DNA from: Caryophanales bacterium
Lineage (GTDB): Bacteria > Bacillota > Bacilli > Exiguobacteriales > Exiguobacteriaceae
Direction of reading: 5' to 3'
NCBI GenBank assembly: GCA_902363455.1
Contig: CABJAC010000001.1
Coordinates: 1-64,000 of the forward strand
DNA: 64,000 nt
This document shows positions 43,424 through 52,035 of this stretch, in pieces. The position numbers and the translations under genes were made by a program. The first letter of the stretch is position 1. Every line of letters begins with the position of its first letter. The notes beneath the pieces are model-generated. The model was not told the origin of the DNA and ran no database searches. It saw only the letters and a program-made list of their open reading frames with translations.

Positions 43424-44776
43424 ATGAGTCAGTCAAAGGAACAACAATGGAAGTTGCTGTTGCTGGATGCGTTGATGAAGGAACGACGGGAAGAAGCACA
43501 GCAAGTGATTGAGGAAGTCTATCCGTACGATTTGGCGAAGTGGTATGTCGAGTTGGCACCAACCGAGCAAGAACGTTTGTTACGCTATCTCGATCATGAA
43601 CGTTTGGCGGATGTCATCGAGGAACTGGAACTGGAGCAACAGCTGGATGTGCTGCGGCGTCTCGACGTCGAACATGCCGGACACGTCATGGATTTAATGG
43701 AAAACGATGATTTGGCAGAAATCCTGGAAGAACTGCCGGACGAGGAAGTGGACCGCTTACTGTCCGGGATGCGACAGGACGAAGCACTGGTCGTCCGGAA
43801 TTTGCTGACGTATCCGGCAGAGACGGCCGGACGTTTGATGACAAACCGTTTCATCTGGGTGACGGAAGAGTCGACGATCGGCGAGACGGTCGAGAAGATG
43901 CGGGATTATATCGAATACTCGGAAACGATCAACTACGTCTATGTCGTCAATCAGCTGAGTCAACTTGTCGGCGTCATCTCGTACCGTGATTTGATTTTGG
44001 CGAATAACGACGAACAGATTGCGGACGTGATGGATCGAAAAGTCATCAGCGTCTCGTCGGAGACCGATCAGGAGGATGTCGCGAAGATGTTCGAACGATA
44101 CGATCTGGTATCGTTGCCGGTCGTCGAAGGGGAGGTTCTCGTCGGACTGATTACCGTCGATGATGCGCTCGACGTCTTACGGGAAGAAGCCAATGAAGAT
44201 ATCGAGAAATTATCCGCTTCCGGTAAATCGATTGATTTTGATACCAAACCTTGGGTGGCCGCGACACGCCGGTTGCCGTGGCTGATTCTGTTACTTTTCA
44301 TCGGACTCGTCTCAGGATCGATCATCAGTCAGTTCGAGGAGACGTTGTCGAAGGTCGTCGCCTTAGCCTTCTTCATGCCTATGATCGCCGGCATGACCGG
44401 AAATACCGGAACCCAGTCCCTCGCTGTCGTCGTCCGCGGATTGATTACACGCGAAGTCGATAAAAAAGTCGTCACCCGGCTGATTCTTCGAGAGTTGCGA
44501 GTGGGATTGATCATCGGTGTGACGTGCGGTATCTTGATTGCCATCATCGCTTATGTTTGGCAGGGGGATCCGATTTTAGGTCTCGTCGTCGGCAGTTCGC
44601 TGATTATCACGCTGATTTTCGGTACGTTGGCCGGAACGATCATTCCACTGATTTTGCATCGTCTGAACATCGACCCGGCTATCGCATCCGGTCCGCTCAT
44701 CACGACGTTAAACGACATCCTGTCGTTACTCGTTTATTTTGGGATTGCGACCGCATTCATCAGCCGCTTGATGTAA
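43424..44776 (+). CDS. mgtE: Magnesium transporter MgtE
   Basis: A 450-residue Mg2+ channel/transporter. The N-terminal superhelical domain (RREEAQQVIEEVYPYDLAKWYVEL, ELPDEEVDRLLSGM) is followed by two CBS domains (NRFIWVTEESTIGETVEKMRDY; DRKVISVSSETDQEDVAKMFERYDL), a plug helix, and five transmembrane helices that include the selectivity region FFMPMIAGMTGNTGTQSLAVVVRG. CBS domains close the pore when Mg2+ is high. The start at 43424 follows GGGGGTGG; an extension to 43334 lacks a ribosome site. No M-box riboswitch is visible upstream. Confidence 0.94.
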   Translation: MSQSKEQQWKLLLLDALMKERREEAQQVIEEVYPYDLAKWYVELAPTEQERLLRYLDHERLADVIEELELEQQLDVLRRLDVEHAGHVMDLMENDDLAEILEELPDEEVDRLLSGMRQDEALVVRNLLTYPAETAGRLMTNRFIWVTEESTIGETVEKMRDYIEYSETINYVYVVNQLSQLVGVISYRDLILANNDEQIADVMDRKVISVSSETDQEDVAKMFERYDLVSLPVVEGEVLVGLITVDDALDVLREEANEDIEKLSASGKSIDFDTKPWVAATRRLPWLILLLFIGLVSGSIISQFEETLSKVVALAFFMPMIAGMTGNTGTQSLAVVVRGLITREVDKKVVTRLILRELRVGLIIGVTCGILIAIIAYVWQGDPILGLVVGSSLIITLIFGTLAGTIIPLILHRLNIDPAIASGPLITTLNDILSLLVYFGIATAFISRLM

Positions 44777-44780
44777 CAAA

Positions 44781-44833
44781 ACAAATAACCGCTCCTCCTC
44801 AGACTAATGGAATGAGGAAGAGCGGTTATTTGT
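44781..44833. terminator. Bidirectional terminator after mgtE
   Basis: AAATAACCGCTCCTCCTCA and TGAGGAAGAGCGGTTATTT form a stem of about 19 base pairs with one mismatch, and A/T tracts lie on both sides. Confidence 0.9.
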
Positions 44834-44846
44834 TTAATCCAATACG

Positions 44847-45479
44847 TTATCGAATCCAGACCGCAAGCGGTCCGATGTCATCAAAACCGGCTTCCAGAGC
44901 CGTAATCAGTTGATCCCCATACTCATAGCCGACGAGCGGCTGTCCGGGAAAATGGGCGGAACTGAGCCGGATCACATCATCCCACAGCCGTTCGTCGAGA
45001 TAGTTTGAGGTCAGGTGGGACAGACCGGTCGTCTGTCCGTTTGAATAAGCGATGAATCCCGCTTGTTGCTGCTCGGAAAAAAAGAGCCGGACATCGGAAC
45101 GTTCAAACAACCTTTGCGGGACATCCTCCGTTTCGAGGATGGCGAAAAAACGTGTTGCTTCCTGCACGTCACGTATGACGGTCCAATCGGCAGGTAAAGC
45201 CCGACGATCGAGGATCGGGCGGCGGGTGATCCATTCCGCTGTAAAGAGATGCGTCAAACCGGCACGTGAAAAATCGTAACCGGCCGTACAATCCTTGATG
45301 CTCCTGACACCGGACAGATCAAGTTGTTGTTGGTGAGCGCGGACCATCATTTCCGGATAGAGCAGCGGAACATCTCCTTTGGCGACCCAACTATCCGCCG
45401 TTTCCGTCACGGTACACCCATGCAACTCACAGATTAAACGACACCAGTCGAAATTGTTTTGAATGGCAGCTTGTCGCAT
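44847..45479 (-). CDS. Hypothetical protein (possible GNAT-like fold)
   Basis: I do not recognise this 210-residue protein with certainty. It is soluble, begins MRQAAIQNNFDWCRLICELHG, and contains RLFFSEQQQAGFIAYSNGQTTGLSHL and a C-terminal PLVGYEYGDQLITALEAGFDDIGPLAVW. The last part resembles the C-terminal strand-helix arrangement of GNAT acetyltransferases (GYExGxxLxxALxxGFxxIGPLxVW), but no clear acetyl-CoA motif (Q/RxxGxG/A) is visible. The ribosome site is GAGGAGAG. It lies 15 bases downstream of a potassium-channel gene and may be in its operon. Confidence 0.65.
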   Translation of the reverse strand: MRQAAIQNNFDWCRLICELHGCTVTETADSWVAKGDVPLLYPEMMVRAHQQQLDLSGVRSIKDCTAGYDFSRAGLTHLFTAEWITRRPILDRRALPADWTVIRDVQEATRFFAILETEDVPQRLFERSDVRLFFSEQQQAGFIAYSNGQTTGLSHLTSNYLDERLWDDVIRLSSAHFPGQPLVGYEYGDQLITALEAGFDDIGPLAVWIR

Positions 45480-45494
45480 CGATAGTCTCTCCTC

Positions 45495-45821
45495 TCACTC
45501 TTCCGGCTGTTTGATCAAGACATAGGACAGCGTCGCGATCAGCGTTAAAAACAACCCGCATCCGATCGTGATGTACGCCATCGTAAAGATTTTCCCGAGC
45601 GTCGTGACGGGGGCAAATGTCGGATGCCCGACTGTACTCAGTGTCGTGATGCAAAAGTAGAGCGCATCGACGACCGATAAATTTTCTTGGGTGCTGTAAA
45701 AAATCGTTCCGGAAATCAATGTCAACAGACAGAGAATCAATAACCCTTGGAAGTACGACAAGTGGAAAGCGCGACGTATTCCTTTGAACAGGCGTGAAAA
45801 AATAGCGAACGCGGAAATCAT
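45495..45821 (-). CDS. Two-helix potassium-channel-like protein with altered filter
   Basis: A 108-residue protein with two membrane helices (YFQGLLILCLLTLISGTIFY and GKIFTMAYITIGCGLFLTLIATLSYVLI, given in parts) and a pore-loop between them. The loop reads DALYFCITTLSTVGHPTFAPVTTLGK, in which the usual filter TVGYG is TVGHP. The general plan is that of Ion_trans_2 channels, but ion selectivity cannot be assumed. It overlaps the preceding fragment gene by four bases (ATGA), so its translation is coupled to the truncated GGDEF remnant. Confidence 0.75.
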   Translation of the reverse strand: MISAFAIFSRLFKGIRRAFHLSYFQGLLILCLLTLISGTIFYSTQENLSVVDALYFCITTLSTVGHPTFAPVTTLGKIFTMAYITIGCGLFLTLIATLSYVLIKQPEE

Positions 45822-46093
45822 CTGGCTCCTCCTTCATACGGTCGTTGTATCGGATCCAGCGTATCATGAATCCGGTATCCGTTTTTGCCATTATGTTTGA
45901 TATGGTACATCGCTTGATCGGCATGATGGATCAACGTATCGAGACTGATGCCGTGGTCAGGGGAATAACTGAGACCGATGCTCGTCCGAATCTCAATCCA
46001 CGCTTCTTCCAAAATCAACGGATTGTCTTGGAACGTCTTTAAGAGTGACGACATGAACTGATGGAGCTGGTCCGGTGTCTGATCATACAACAT
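45818..46093 (-). pseudogene. C-terminal half of a GGDEF (diguanylate cyclase) domain
   Basis: Ninety-one residues that match the part of a GGDEF domain following the catalytic GGDEF motif: IEIRTSIGLSYSPDHGISLDTLIHHADQAMYHIKHNGKNGYRIHD in order (the ADqAMY-aK-xGkN signature). The catalytic loop and N-terminal part are missing because a TnpB element lies directly upstream. The element's end supplies GGAGG seven bases before the ATG at 46093, so a small protein could still be made and carry translation into the channel gene. Confidence 0.8.
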
Positions 46094-46095
46094 TG

Positions 46096-47440
46096 AACTA
46101 CCTCCACCTACGCTTCACTTAGAGGTGAAGGATTCCTGAGTTATCCGACCTAACGGTCGAAACCTGATCAGGCTAACCCCGTCGTCCCGACGGTTGAAGA
46201 AGCTAAGATACGTTCGGCTTCTTGTTTAAGATTCAGTCCTGCGTTCACATCCCGGTCGTGATGGATGCCGCAACTCGGACATGTCCATTCACGCAAGCCA
46301 AGATGTTTCACGTCTTTGTGTTGGTGGCCGCAACTGGAGCACAGTTGACTTGAAGCAAAGGTCTTGTCGACTTTTACGACGGTCTTCCCATACCAGTCCG
46401 CCTTATATTCGAGCATGCGGAAGAACTCCGACCAACTGACGTCCGAGATGGACTTGCTCAACTTGCGGTTCTTCTGCATGTTCTTCACCTGTAAGGTCTC
46501 GATGCCGATGACGTCGTGGTTTTGGACGATCTCGGTCGATACCTTGTGCAGGAAGTCGGTGCGCTTGTTGGCGATTTTCTCGTGGATGCGGGCAACCTTC
46601 CGCTTCTGCTTCTGATAGTTCCTCATCTCGGAAAGCGTGACTTTCTTGTTCAAGGCGATGCGTTGACGGCGGGAGAGCTTACGCTGTTCGCGCGCCAGTT
46701 TCTTCTCGAGCTTACGGAAGTAACGGTCATTCTTGTACACCGTGCCGTCCGACAGGATGGCGAAGTTCTTGAGTCCGACGTCGACGCCGACAGATGAACC
46801 GGTCTTCGGCGGCTCGTTGATCTCCTGCTCGACGAGCAGGGAGACGAAGTATTTGCCTGAAGCGTTGCGTCGGATCGTGGCGTTCAAGATACGGCCTGTG
46901 ACCTGTTTCGAGTGGGCGAAACGAACCCATTTCAGCTTCGGAAGTTTGAGCTGGTTGCATCCAATCGAGACTTCAGGAAGCTGGTTTTTGCCTTGGATGT
47001 TGGTTTTGTACGACTGGACGGGATGGCGCTTGGACTTGAAACGAGGGCGTTCGTTCTGCTTCTTGAAGAAGCGGTCAAACGCATCAGCAAGATATTTGAC
47101 GCTGATCTGAACAGATGTACTATCCACTTCCTTCAACCAGTCGAACTCCTGCTTCAACAAAGGAATTTCTTTGGAACAAGAACCGTAGGACAGTCCTTTT
47201 CCAGTGGTCTTGTACAATTCATCCCACTTCGCCAAGAAGTGGTTGAAGATGAAGCGCGAACACCCGATCGTCTTCGCAATCAGGATTTCCTGCTCTTTTG
47301 TGGGGTAGATTCTGAATTTGTAGGCTTTGTGCTTCAACACCATTTTTCACCTCCTTCAAAGGGAATATACCCGAAAGGCAGGCAAGCGATTCGTCTCCCA
47401 CTTTCACTTCGTTTAGAAGTGGGCGTATTCTCGCCTAATT
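46096..47440 (-). mobile_element. IS200/IS605-type element carrying only tnpB (IS1341-like)
   Basis: The element holds a single tnpB gene and no tnpA. Short hairpins lie near each end: CTTCAC-TTAGAG-GTGAAG at 46113-46130 and CACTTC-GTTTA-GAAGTG at 47405-47421. This matches the stem-loop ends of IS200/IS605 elements, which lack inverted terminal repeats and target duplications. It separates two pieces of a former gene. The boundaries given are estimates from the points where host coding frames stop. Confidence 0.75.
46168..47343 (-). CDS. tnpB: RNA-guided nuclease TnpB (IS605 OrfB family)
   Basis: A full-length 391-residue TnpB. It has an N-terminal helix-turn-helix ([31 protein letters not shown]), a split RuvC domain with D188 (GVDVGLKNF), E282 ([10 protein letters not shown]) and D365 (HHDRDVNAG), and a zinc ribbon C335-x2-C338 / C355-x2-C358. 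All catalytic residues are intact. TnpB proteins use an omega RNA derived from the 3' end of the element to cut DNA and keep the element in place. There is no tnpA partner, so movement would need one supplied elsewhere. Confidence 0.95.
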   Translation of the reverse strand: MVLKHKAYKFRIYPTKEQEILIAKTIGCSRFIFNHFLAKWDELYKTTGKGLSYGSCSKEIPLLKQEFDWLKEVDSTSVQISVKYLADAFDRFFKKQNERPRFKSKRHPVQSYKTNIQGKNQLPEVSIGCNQLKLPKLKWVRFAHSKQVTGRILNATIRRNASGKYFVSLLVEQEINEPPKTGSSVGVDVGLKNFAILSDGTVYKNDRYFRKLEKKLAREQRKLSRRQRIALNKKVTLSEMRNYQKQKRKVARIHEKIANKRTDFLHKVSTEIVQNHDVIGIETLQVKNMQKNRKLSKSISDVSWSEFFRMLEYKADWYGKTVVKVDKTFASSQLCSSCGHQHKDVKHLGLREWTCPSCGIHHDRDVNAGLNLKQEAERILASSTVGTTGLA

Positions 47441-47503
47441 TTGATAAAACATGATGAACGTCGGAATCAAATAGACGGCTGCGTACACAAACAAATTCGT
47501 CAT
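47435..47503 (-). pseudogene. N-terminal remnant of the membrane protein gene interrupted by the TnpB element
   Basis: A frame of 22 residues (MTNLFVYAAVYLIPTFIMFY then QN and a stop formed at the element border) with a clear ribosome site (GAAGGACGG). It looks like the first membrane helix of a larger protein. Its orientation fits the GGDEF remnant on the other side of the element, but the middle of the gene is missing, so a deletion must have gone with the insertion if both pieces are from one gene. Confidence 0.55.
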
Positions 47504-47595
47504 GAAAAACCGTCCTTCTGTAGAGATTTAGCGAGATAGTCTCATTATAGAAAGAAGAAATAGCTGAAATGATATTATTTTGAACAACAGGAGAA

Positions 47596-48435
47596 TCAGT
47601 CTAAATTTAACGTCAGTTGCCGGGTTTTGACGGTTCCAATCAGACCGGATGGATCGTTCGCCGTTTTATGGGCGACGAATGCTTCATCTTCCGGTGTAGT
47701 TCGGACGCGTAACGGCTTTTCGTCTGCGTGGACGAGATCGAATACCAACTCGGCGATGTCATCCGCTGATTGCCGGTCTTGATGACGGATGCGGTAGGTG
47801 CGTAAATAGCTCTCGATAATCGGCTTGAAGTCATCCTCGTGTAGTCCGCCCGTCTGCTCGAGACGATCGAGGACGCTTGCGGTAAAGTTCGTCTCGACGG
47901 CAGCGGGTTCGATCAATGTGACATCAATCGAGAAAAACGGTTTGTAATAAGTGGCGAGACTCTCGAACAATCCTTCGAGAGCAAATTTACTGGCACAATA
48001 AATTTCATTCATCGGCTGACCGACAAGACCGCTGATGCTTGAGGTCGCGAGCAGATGACTGCCGTGCGGAGCGGCTTTGAGCAGCGGCAGACAACATTCA
48101 ATTGTTCGCATGACGCCAAAGACGTTGATATCAAACAGTTGATGGATTTCGTAACTCGTCGCTTGTCCGAGCGCCCGCAACAACCCTTGCCCGGCATTAC
48201 AAAATAAGGCATTCAGATGCCCGACTTCCTGCTCGATGACGGCGACGGCTTGTTTCAGGCTCGCAAGATCGGTGACGTCGACTTCAAGAAAATGCAGATG
48301 CGGCATAGCTTGTTGCTCGAGTGTCGGCGTCAATTCGCGGATTCCAGCGTAGACCGTCCATCCCTCTTCAGCGAATCGAGTGGCAGTCGCAAGACCTATG
48401 CCGGACGAGGCACCGGTAATGAAAATCGTACGCAT
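47596..48435 (-). CDS. Short-chain dehydrogenase/reductase (SDR)
   Basis: A 279-residue classical SDR. NAD(P) motif TGASSGIGLATA lies at residues 7-18, NAG motif FCNAGQGLL near residue 79, catalytic S in ATSSISGLVG near residue 132, and YCASK (Y and K) near residue 145. The charged loop after beta 2 is not clear enough to decide between NADH and NADPH. The ribosome site is AAAGGAGGA. It is a single gene; the substrate is unknown. Confidence 0.92.
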   Translation of the reverse strand: MRTIFITGASSGIGLATATRFAEEGWTVYAGIRELTPTLEQQAMPHLHFLEVDVTDLASLKQAVAVIEQEVGHLNALFCNAGQGLLRALGQATSYEIHQLFDINVFGVMRTIECCLPLLKAAPHGSHLLATSSISGLVGQPMNEIYCASKFALEGLFESLATYYKPFFSIDVTLIEPAAVETNFTASVLDRLEQTGGLHEDDFKPIIESYLRTYRIRHQDRQSADDIAELVFDLVHADEKPLRVRTTPEDEAFVAHKTANDPSGLIGTVKTRQLTLNLD

Positions 48436-48564
48436 ACGTGATTCCTCCTTTTTAAATCTAAGTCCTAGTTTTCTTTACCCGAATTCAACGAATATATTTT
48501 GCGTTAAAATTGCATATTTTAATTTAAAAACTTAAAATAAAGAAAAGAATGGGAGGGAATCCGA

Positions 48565-49326
48565 ATGGCGCAACAGGAACGATTGCAGCAAATGCGCGAA
48601 TGGATCAAGACGACCCCTGAGATTTCACTCGATCAGGTGATGGAAGAATACCGGATTTCACGGGATACGGCGCGTCGTGATCTGATTGCACTTGAGCAGG
48701 AGGGCAAGATCATCCGGGTCAAAAACGGCTTGATTCGTGTCGGGACGAACACGACCGTACAATACGATCGACGAACGGAACAACCGGAAAAAACCCGTAT
48801 TGCCAAACGGGCCGTCCGCTATGTCGAACGGAATCAAACCATCATCTTGGATGCCGCGACGACGGTCGCCCGGATGACCGTTCATCTCCCGGTACAACCA
48901 CTCCACATCGTCACGAACTCCCTCGCGATCGTCGAGCAGGTCGAGGCACGACCGGAAATCGATTTGTATGTGACCGGAGGAAAGTTTGATCGGCATGCGC
49001 GCAGCTTGGTCGGCATCAAGACAGCCGATGATATTTTAAACTATCAGGTTGATCGTGTGTTTCTCGGAGCGTGTGGTCTGACGGAACAAGGCGTGTTTGC
49101 CGAAAATCTCGAAGAGGCGATCGTCAAAAAAGCGATGATCCGCAGTGCTGGTGAGGTCATCGTGCTCGCCGACCGGACAAAGTTCGAGAAACGTTTTCTG
49201 CATAAGGTCTGTGACCTTGACCAGATTGACGTCTTGATTACCGATGAACAACCAACAGACAGATGGCAAGACTGGTTACGTGAAGCAGCAGTCTTGCTCG
49301 AAATAGCAGAGGAGGAACAAGCATGA
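48565..49326 (+). CDS. DeoR-family transcriptional regulator
   Basis: A 253-residue regulator with an N-terminal winged helix (ISLDQVMEEYRISRDTARRDLIALEQEGKIIRVKNG) and the DeoR sugar-phosphate sensor domain (ILDAATTVARMTVHL, VTNSLAIVEQ, VTGGKFDRHARSLVG, DRVFLGACGLTEQGVFAENLEEA, VLADRTKFEKR). It is the first gene of a three-gene operon with an oxidoreductase and a UPF0303 protein, which it probably regulates in response to a phosphorylated sugar. The ribosome site is GGGAGGGAA. Confidence 0.93.
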   Translation: MAQQERLQQMREWIKTTPEISLDQVMEEYRISRDTARRDLIALEQEGKIIRVKNGLIRVGTNTTVQYDRRTEQPEKTRIAKRAVRYVERNQTIILDAATTVARMTVHLPVQPLHIVTNSLAIVEQVEARPEIDLYVTGGKFDRHARSLVGIKTADDILNYQVDRVFLGACGLTEQGVFAENLEEAIVKKAMIRSAGEVIVLADRTKFEKRFLHKVCDLDQIDVLITDEQPTDRWQDWLREAAVLLEIAEEEQA

Positions 49327-50363
49327 CGACGATTCAAACAACACTTGTCGGATTCGGATTTTCAGCAGTGACATTTCATGCCCCATTGATTCAAGCGTTA
49401 CCGGAGTTTACGGTCCGGCAAGTCGTCTCGAGCCAAGCGGAGAAAGTCGCGACCGTCTTTCCGGATGCGACAGTCATCGCGACGTTAGAGGAAGCACTTC
49501 AAGATGAGCAGACGGAACTGGTCATCATTACGACGCCAACCGCTTTACATTTTGACATGGCAAAACAGGCAATCGAGGCGAAAAAACACGTCTTGCTTGA
49601 AAAACCGGCGGTCGTGACGATTGAAGAAGCGGAAGAGCTGATGCGCCTTGCGAATCAGCATGGTGTGCGGGTCGCAGTTTATCAAAATCGGCGGTATGAC
49701 GGCGATTTCTTGACGATCGAGCAGTTGATTGAAATGAATGAGATCGGCGACTGGCAATGGCTTGAATCGCGGTTTGACCGCTATCGTCCGGTCGTACGGG
49801 AGCGGTGGCGCGAACAGAAGGGACCGGGCTCCGGAATTTTATTCGACCTTGGTTCCCATTTGATTGATCAAGCGCTCGCTTTATTCGGAGAACCGGATGC
49901 GGTTGTCGGTGATGTCTTGTTCCAGCGTGACGGGGCAGAGACGGATGACGGGTTCCAGATGACGTTATTTTACGGAAAGCGCCGTGTCGTCTTACGGTCA
50001 AACTCCTTTATCCAAGGGCCAACCCCGCGGTTTGAGTTACATGCGACACGCGGCAGTTACGTCAAATACGGGATGGATCCGCAAGAAGCCCGACTGGCGT
50101 CCGGTCAACCAATCGATCACGTATTTGGACGGGACGAGGAAGAGAACTACGGTTATCTGCAGATTGCCGATCAGCCGCCGGAACGGTTGGCGACACTTCC
50201 GGGAAACTACCTTGGGTTTTATGAAGCGTTGGCGAAAGGGCTTGCGACCGGTGCGTTACCGGTCGACCTGACCGATGCTTTGAAGACGATGCAACTAATT
50301 GAAGCGGTCCGATTGAGCAGTGAGACCGGACGAAAAATTCTGCGGAAGGAGTGGAAGGGATGA
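49323..50363 (+). CDS. Gfo/Idh/MocA family oxidoreductase
   Basis: A 346-residue sugar dehydrogenase-like protein. The NAD(P) motif is GFGFSAVTFHAPLI near residue 10. LVIITTPTALHFDMAKQAIEAKKHVLLEKP carries the family's EKP active-site lysine near residue 96, and the C-terminal domain has LFDLGSHLIDQALALFG. The start overlaps the deoR stop by four bases. Members oxidise or reduce sugars, inositols and their derivatives; the presence of a DeoR regulator favours a sugar substrate. Confidence 0.93.
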   Translation: MTTIQTTLVGFGFSAVTFHAPLIQALPEFTVRQVVSSQAEKVATVFPDATVIATLEEALQDEQTELVIITTPTALHFDMAKQAIEAKKHVLLEKPAVVTIEEAEELMRLANQHGVRVAVYQNRRYDGDFLTIEQLIEMNEIGDWQWLESRFDRYRPVVRERWREQKGPGSGILFDLGSHLIDQALALFGEPDAVVGDVLFQRDGAETDDGFQMTLFYGKRRVVLRSNSFIQGPTPRFELHATRGSYVKYGMDPQEARLASGQPIDHVFGRDEEENYGYLQIADQPPERLATLPGNYLGFYEALAKGLATGALPVDLTDALKTMQLIEAVRLSSETGRKILRKEWKG

Positions 50364-50821
50364 AACTGACGGAGTTGTTGGCACAAGAGCACACCTTGAC
50401 GTTACAGAGTTTTACGAATCAGGAGGCACTGCGGGCCGGACAATATGTCATCGAGCGGGCGTTGCAGGAACAGTTGTCCGTCGCCGTCGAACTGAAGCGA
50501 AACGGACAACGTTTGTTTTACGCAGCACTCGATGGAACGGCACCGGATCAGGAAGAGTGGATCCGCCGGAAATCGAACGTCGTGCTCCGGCACGGTCACA
50601 GTTCGCTCTACATGCGTCTCTACAATGAGAGCAAGCAACGGTCCTACCATACGATGTACGCCGTCAATCCGGCCGACTATGCCGATGCGGGCGGTTCCTT
50701 TCCAATCCGTGTCGCAGGAGTTGGTGTCATCGGGACAATCACCGTGTCCGGTTTATCACAGGAAGCGGATCATCAGCTGGCGGTTGATGCCTTAATGTAT
50801 TTGAACGGGCAAGACAAGTAA
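50360..50821 (+). CDS. UPF0303 family (heme-degrading domain-like) protein
   Basis: A 153-residue protein of the GlcG/HbpS-type fold: QEALRAGQYVIERALQEQLSVAVELKRNGQRLFYAALDGTAPDQEEWIRRKSNVV in order near the N-terminus, GGSFPIRVAGVGVIGTITVSGLSQEADHQLAVDAL near the C-terminus. Members are annotated as heme-degrading domain or UPF0303 proteins, but most lack an assigned role. The ATG at 50360 overlaps the oxidoreductase stop (ATGA), so it belongs to the deoR operon and more likely helps sugar metabolism than heme use. Confidence 0.85.
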   Translation: MKLTELLAQEHTLTLQSFTNQEALRAGQYVIERALQEQLSVAVELKRNGQRLFYAALDGTAPDQEEWIRRKSNVVLRHGHSSLYMRLYNESKQRSYHTMYAVNPADYADAGGSFPIRVAGVGVIGTITVSGLSQEADHQLAVDALMYLNGQDK

Positions 50822-50857
50822 AACAGGATGGACTGAAAATCGATTTCTATATAAAAG

Positions 50858-50891
50858 AGGGTGGCAGATTATAATTCTGCCACCCTTGTTT
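50858..50891 (+). terminator. Terminator of the deoR operon
   Basis: AGGGTGGCAGA and TCTGCCACCCT form a perfect 11-base-pair stem, followed by TGTTTCG. Confidence 0.85.
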
Positions 50892-50896
50892 CGTGC

Positions 50897-51057
50897 AAAA
50901 GGAATCACTCGTTTCACGCGACTCCTACAGGAAAAAGCCGCAAGTCGACTTGCGCTGTCAGAGACAGACAAGACCCACTTTCCTGCCTTATTGAGGCAGG
51001 GAAGTTGGCTTGTGTCTCGCCTGAGGAAAGCGCGTGAAAGAAAGAGTGATTCCTTTT
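50897..51057. repeat. Dispersed palindromic element, copy C
   Basis: Outer arms AAAAGGAATCACTC and GAGTGATTCCTTTT form a perfect 14-base inverted repeat. The core shares ACTTGCGCTGTCAGAGACA, AAGACCC, CTTTCCTGCC and GGCTTGTGTCTCGCCTGAGG with copy A, in the same orientation. Confidence 0.8.
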
Positions 51058-51085
51058 AATGTTAGATAACCAACCATTTTGACGA

Positions 51086-51565
51086 TCAAGAAGCGATCGA
51101 GTCGGAAGCAGGAGCAACAGCGCGCCGTTTGTTGCCGCGATAAATGAAGAACAAAGCAGCGAGCATGAACAAGAGACCGGCAAATCGTTTGAGATCAAAC
51201 GCCACTTCGACCCCACCGAATGTCCCGAAGTGATCAAGCACCATTCCGGCAGACAACTGTCCGATGACGGTTGCGATGCTGGCTGCTGTGACACCAATCT
51301 TGGGAACGGCAAGAATGGTGAGGAACAGATAACTGACGCCGAACCAGACGGCACTGAGTTGCCAACGTGGGACGTCAAGCAACATGAGGACATCTCCTTG
51401 TCCAAAGAAAAGGACAGCGAGCGCGAGCAGCAACATGCCGGTGAAGAACGTCAAAAACGTACTTTCCAGTGCGCCGGCTTTTTGACCAAACGCGCCGTTG
51501 ATTGAAGACTGGGCGCTGAGGAGTACACCTCCAAGCAGCGTCATACCAAGTAATGCGATATTCAT
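51086..51565 (-). CDS. YdcZ-type (DUF606) DMT transporter subunit, second
   Basis: A 159-residue protein with five hydrophobic segments: GMTLLGGVLLSAQSSINGAFG, FLTFFTGMLLLALAVLFFG, LSAVWFGVSYLFLTILAVPKIG, ASIATVIGQLSAGMVLDHFG and FAGLLFMLAALFFIY. These are DUF606/YdcZ features, a half-size relative of the EamA drug/metabolite transporters. It lies 12 bases downstream of a homologous gene, so the two probably form a heterodimer. The ribosome site is AAGGAGGA. The substrate is unknown. Confidence 0.85.
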   Translation of the reverse strand: MNIALLGMTLLGGVLLSAQSSINGAFGQKAGALESTFLTFFTGMLLLALAVLFFGQGDVLMLLDVPRWQLSAVWFGVSYLFLTILAVPKIGVTAASIATVIGQLSAGMVLDHFGTFGGVEVAFDLKRFAGLLFMLAALFFIYRGNKRRAVAPASDSIAS

Positions 51566-51577
51566 TAAGATTCCTCC

Positions 51578-52006
51578 TTAAAAAATCAAAAATAGGGCGA
51601 TGACCATCAGACCGGATGCGATCAACTTATCTTTATTGATGGCGACCCGTGGACTCCCGAGCCAGCCTTTGTGTTCGATGATCATGCTGGCAATCATCTG
51701 ACCGATGATGACGCTGATCATCGCCAAGCCGACACCGACGAGCGGGATACTGATGATGAGAATCGTTAAGTAGATACTTCCCAGCAGTCCGCCGAGCAAC
51801 GTCCATTTCGGTGCCTTAAACGTGTAGCCGAGCGAGCCTTTTCCGAAAAAGAGCATGATGATGCCGATGATGATCGTCCCGGCAAAGAAATTATAAAAAC
51901 TGCTCTCGAGTTTGCCGATACTGTTGCCGAGTTCCCCATAAATCGCGCCTTCGATGCTGAGTGAGATGCCGGCAAGCAAGGCGAACAGGTAATAAATGAA
52001 TTTCAC
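51578..52006 (-). CDS. YdcZ-type (DUF606) DMT transporter subunit, first
   Basis: A 142-residue homologue of its downstream neighbour, with the same plan: LFALLAGISLSIEGAIYGELG, NFFAGTIIIGIIMLFFGKG, LLGSIYLTILIISIPLVGVG, AMISVIIGQMIASMIIEHKGWLG and a last helix. It is the first gene of a two-gene operon, behind an operator shared with the ArsR-type gene upstream. The ribosome site is weak. Confidence 0.83.
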   Translation of the reverse strand: MKFIYYLFALLAGISLSIEGAIYGELGNSIGKLESSFYNFFAGTIIIGIIMLFFGKGSLGYTFKAPKWTLLGGLLGSIYLTILIISIPLVGVGLAMISVIIGQMIASMIIEHKGWLGSPRVAINKDKLIASGLMVIALFLIF

Positions 52007-52035
52007 AATCCGTCACTTCTTTCTTTAACAAATCT

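Noticed and set aside
46085..47440. CRISPR array or Cas12-like system around the TnpB gene
   Set aside because: No regularly spaced direct repeats are present, and the protein has TnpB length (391 residues) with IS605-type hairpin ends.
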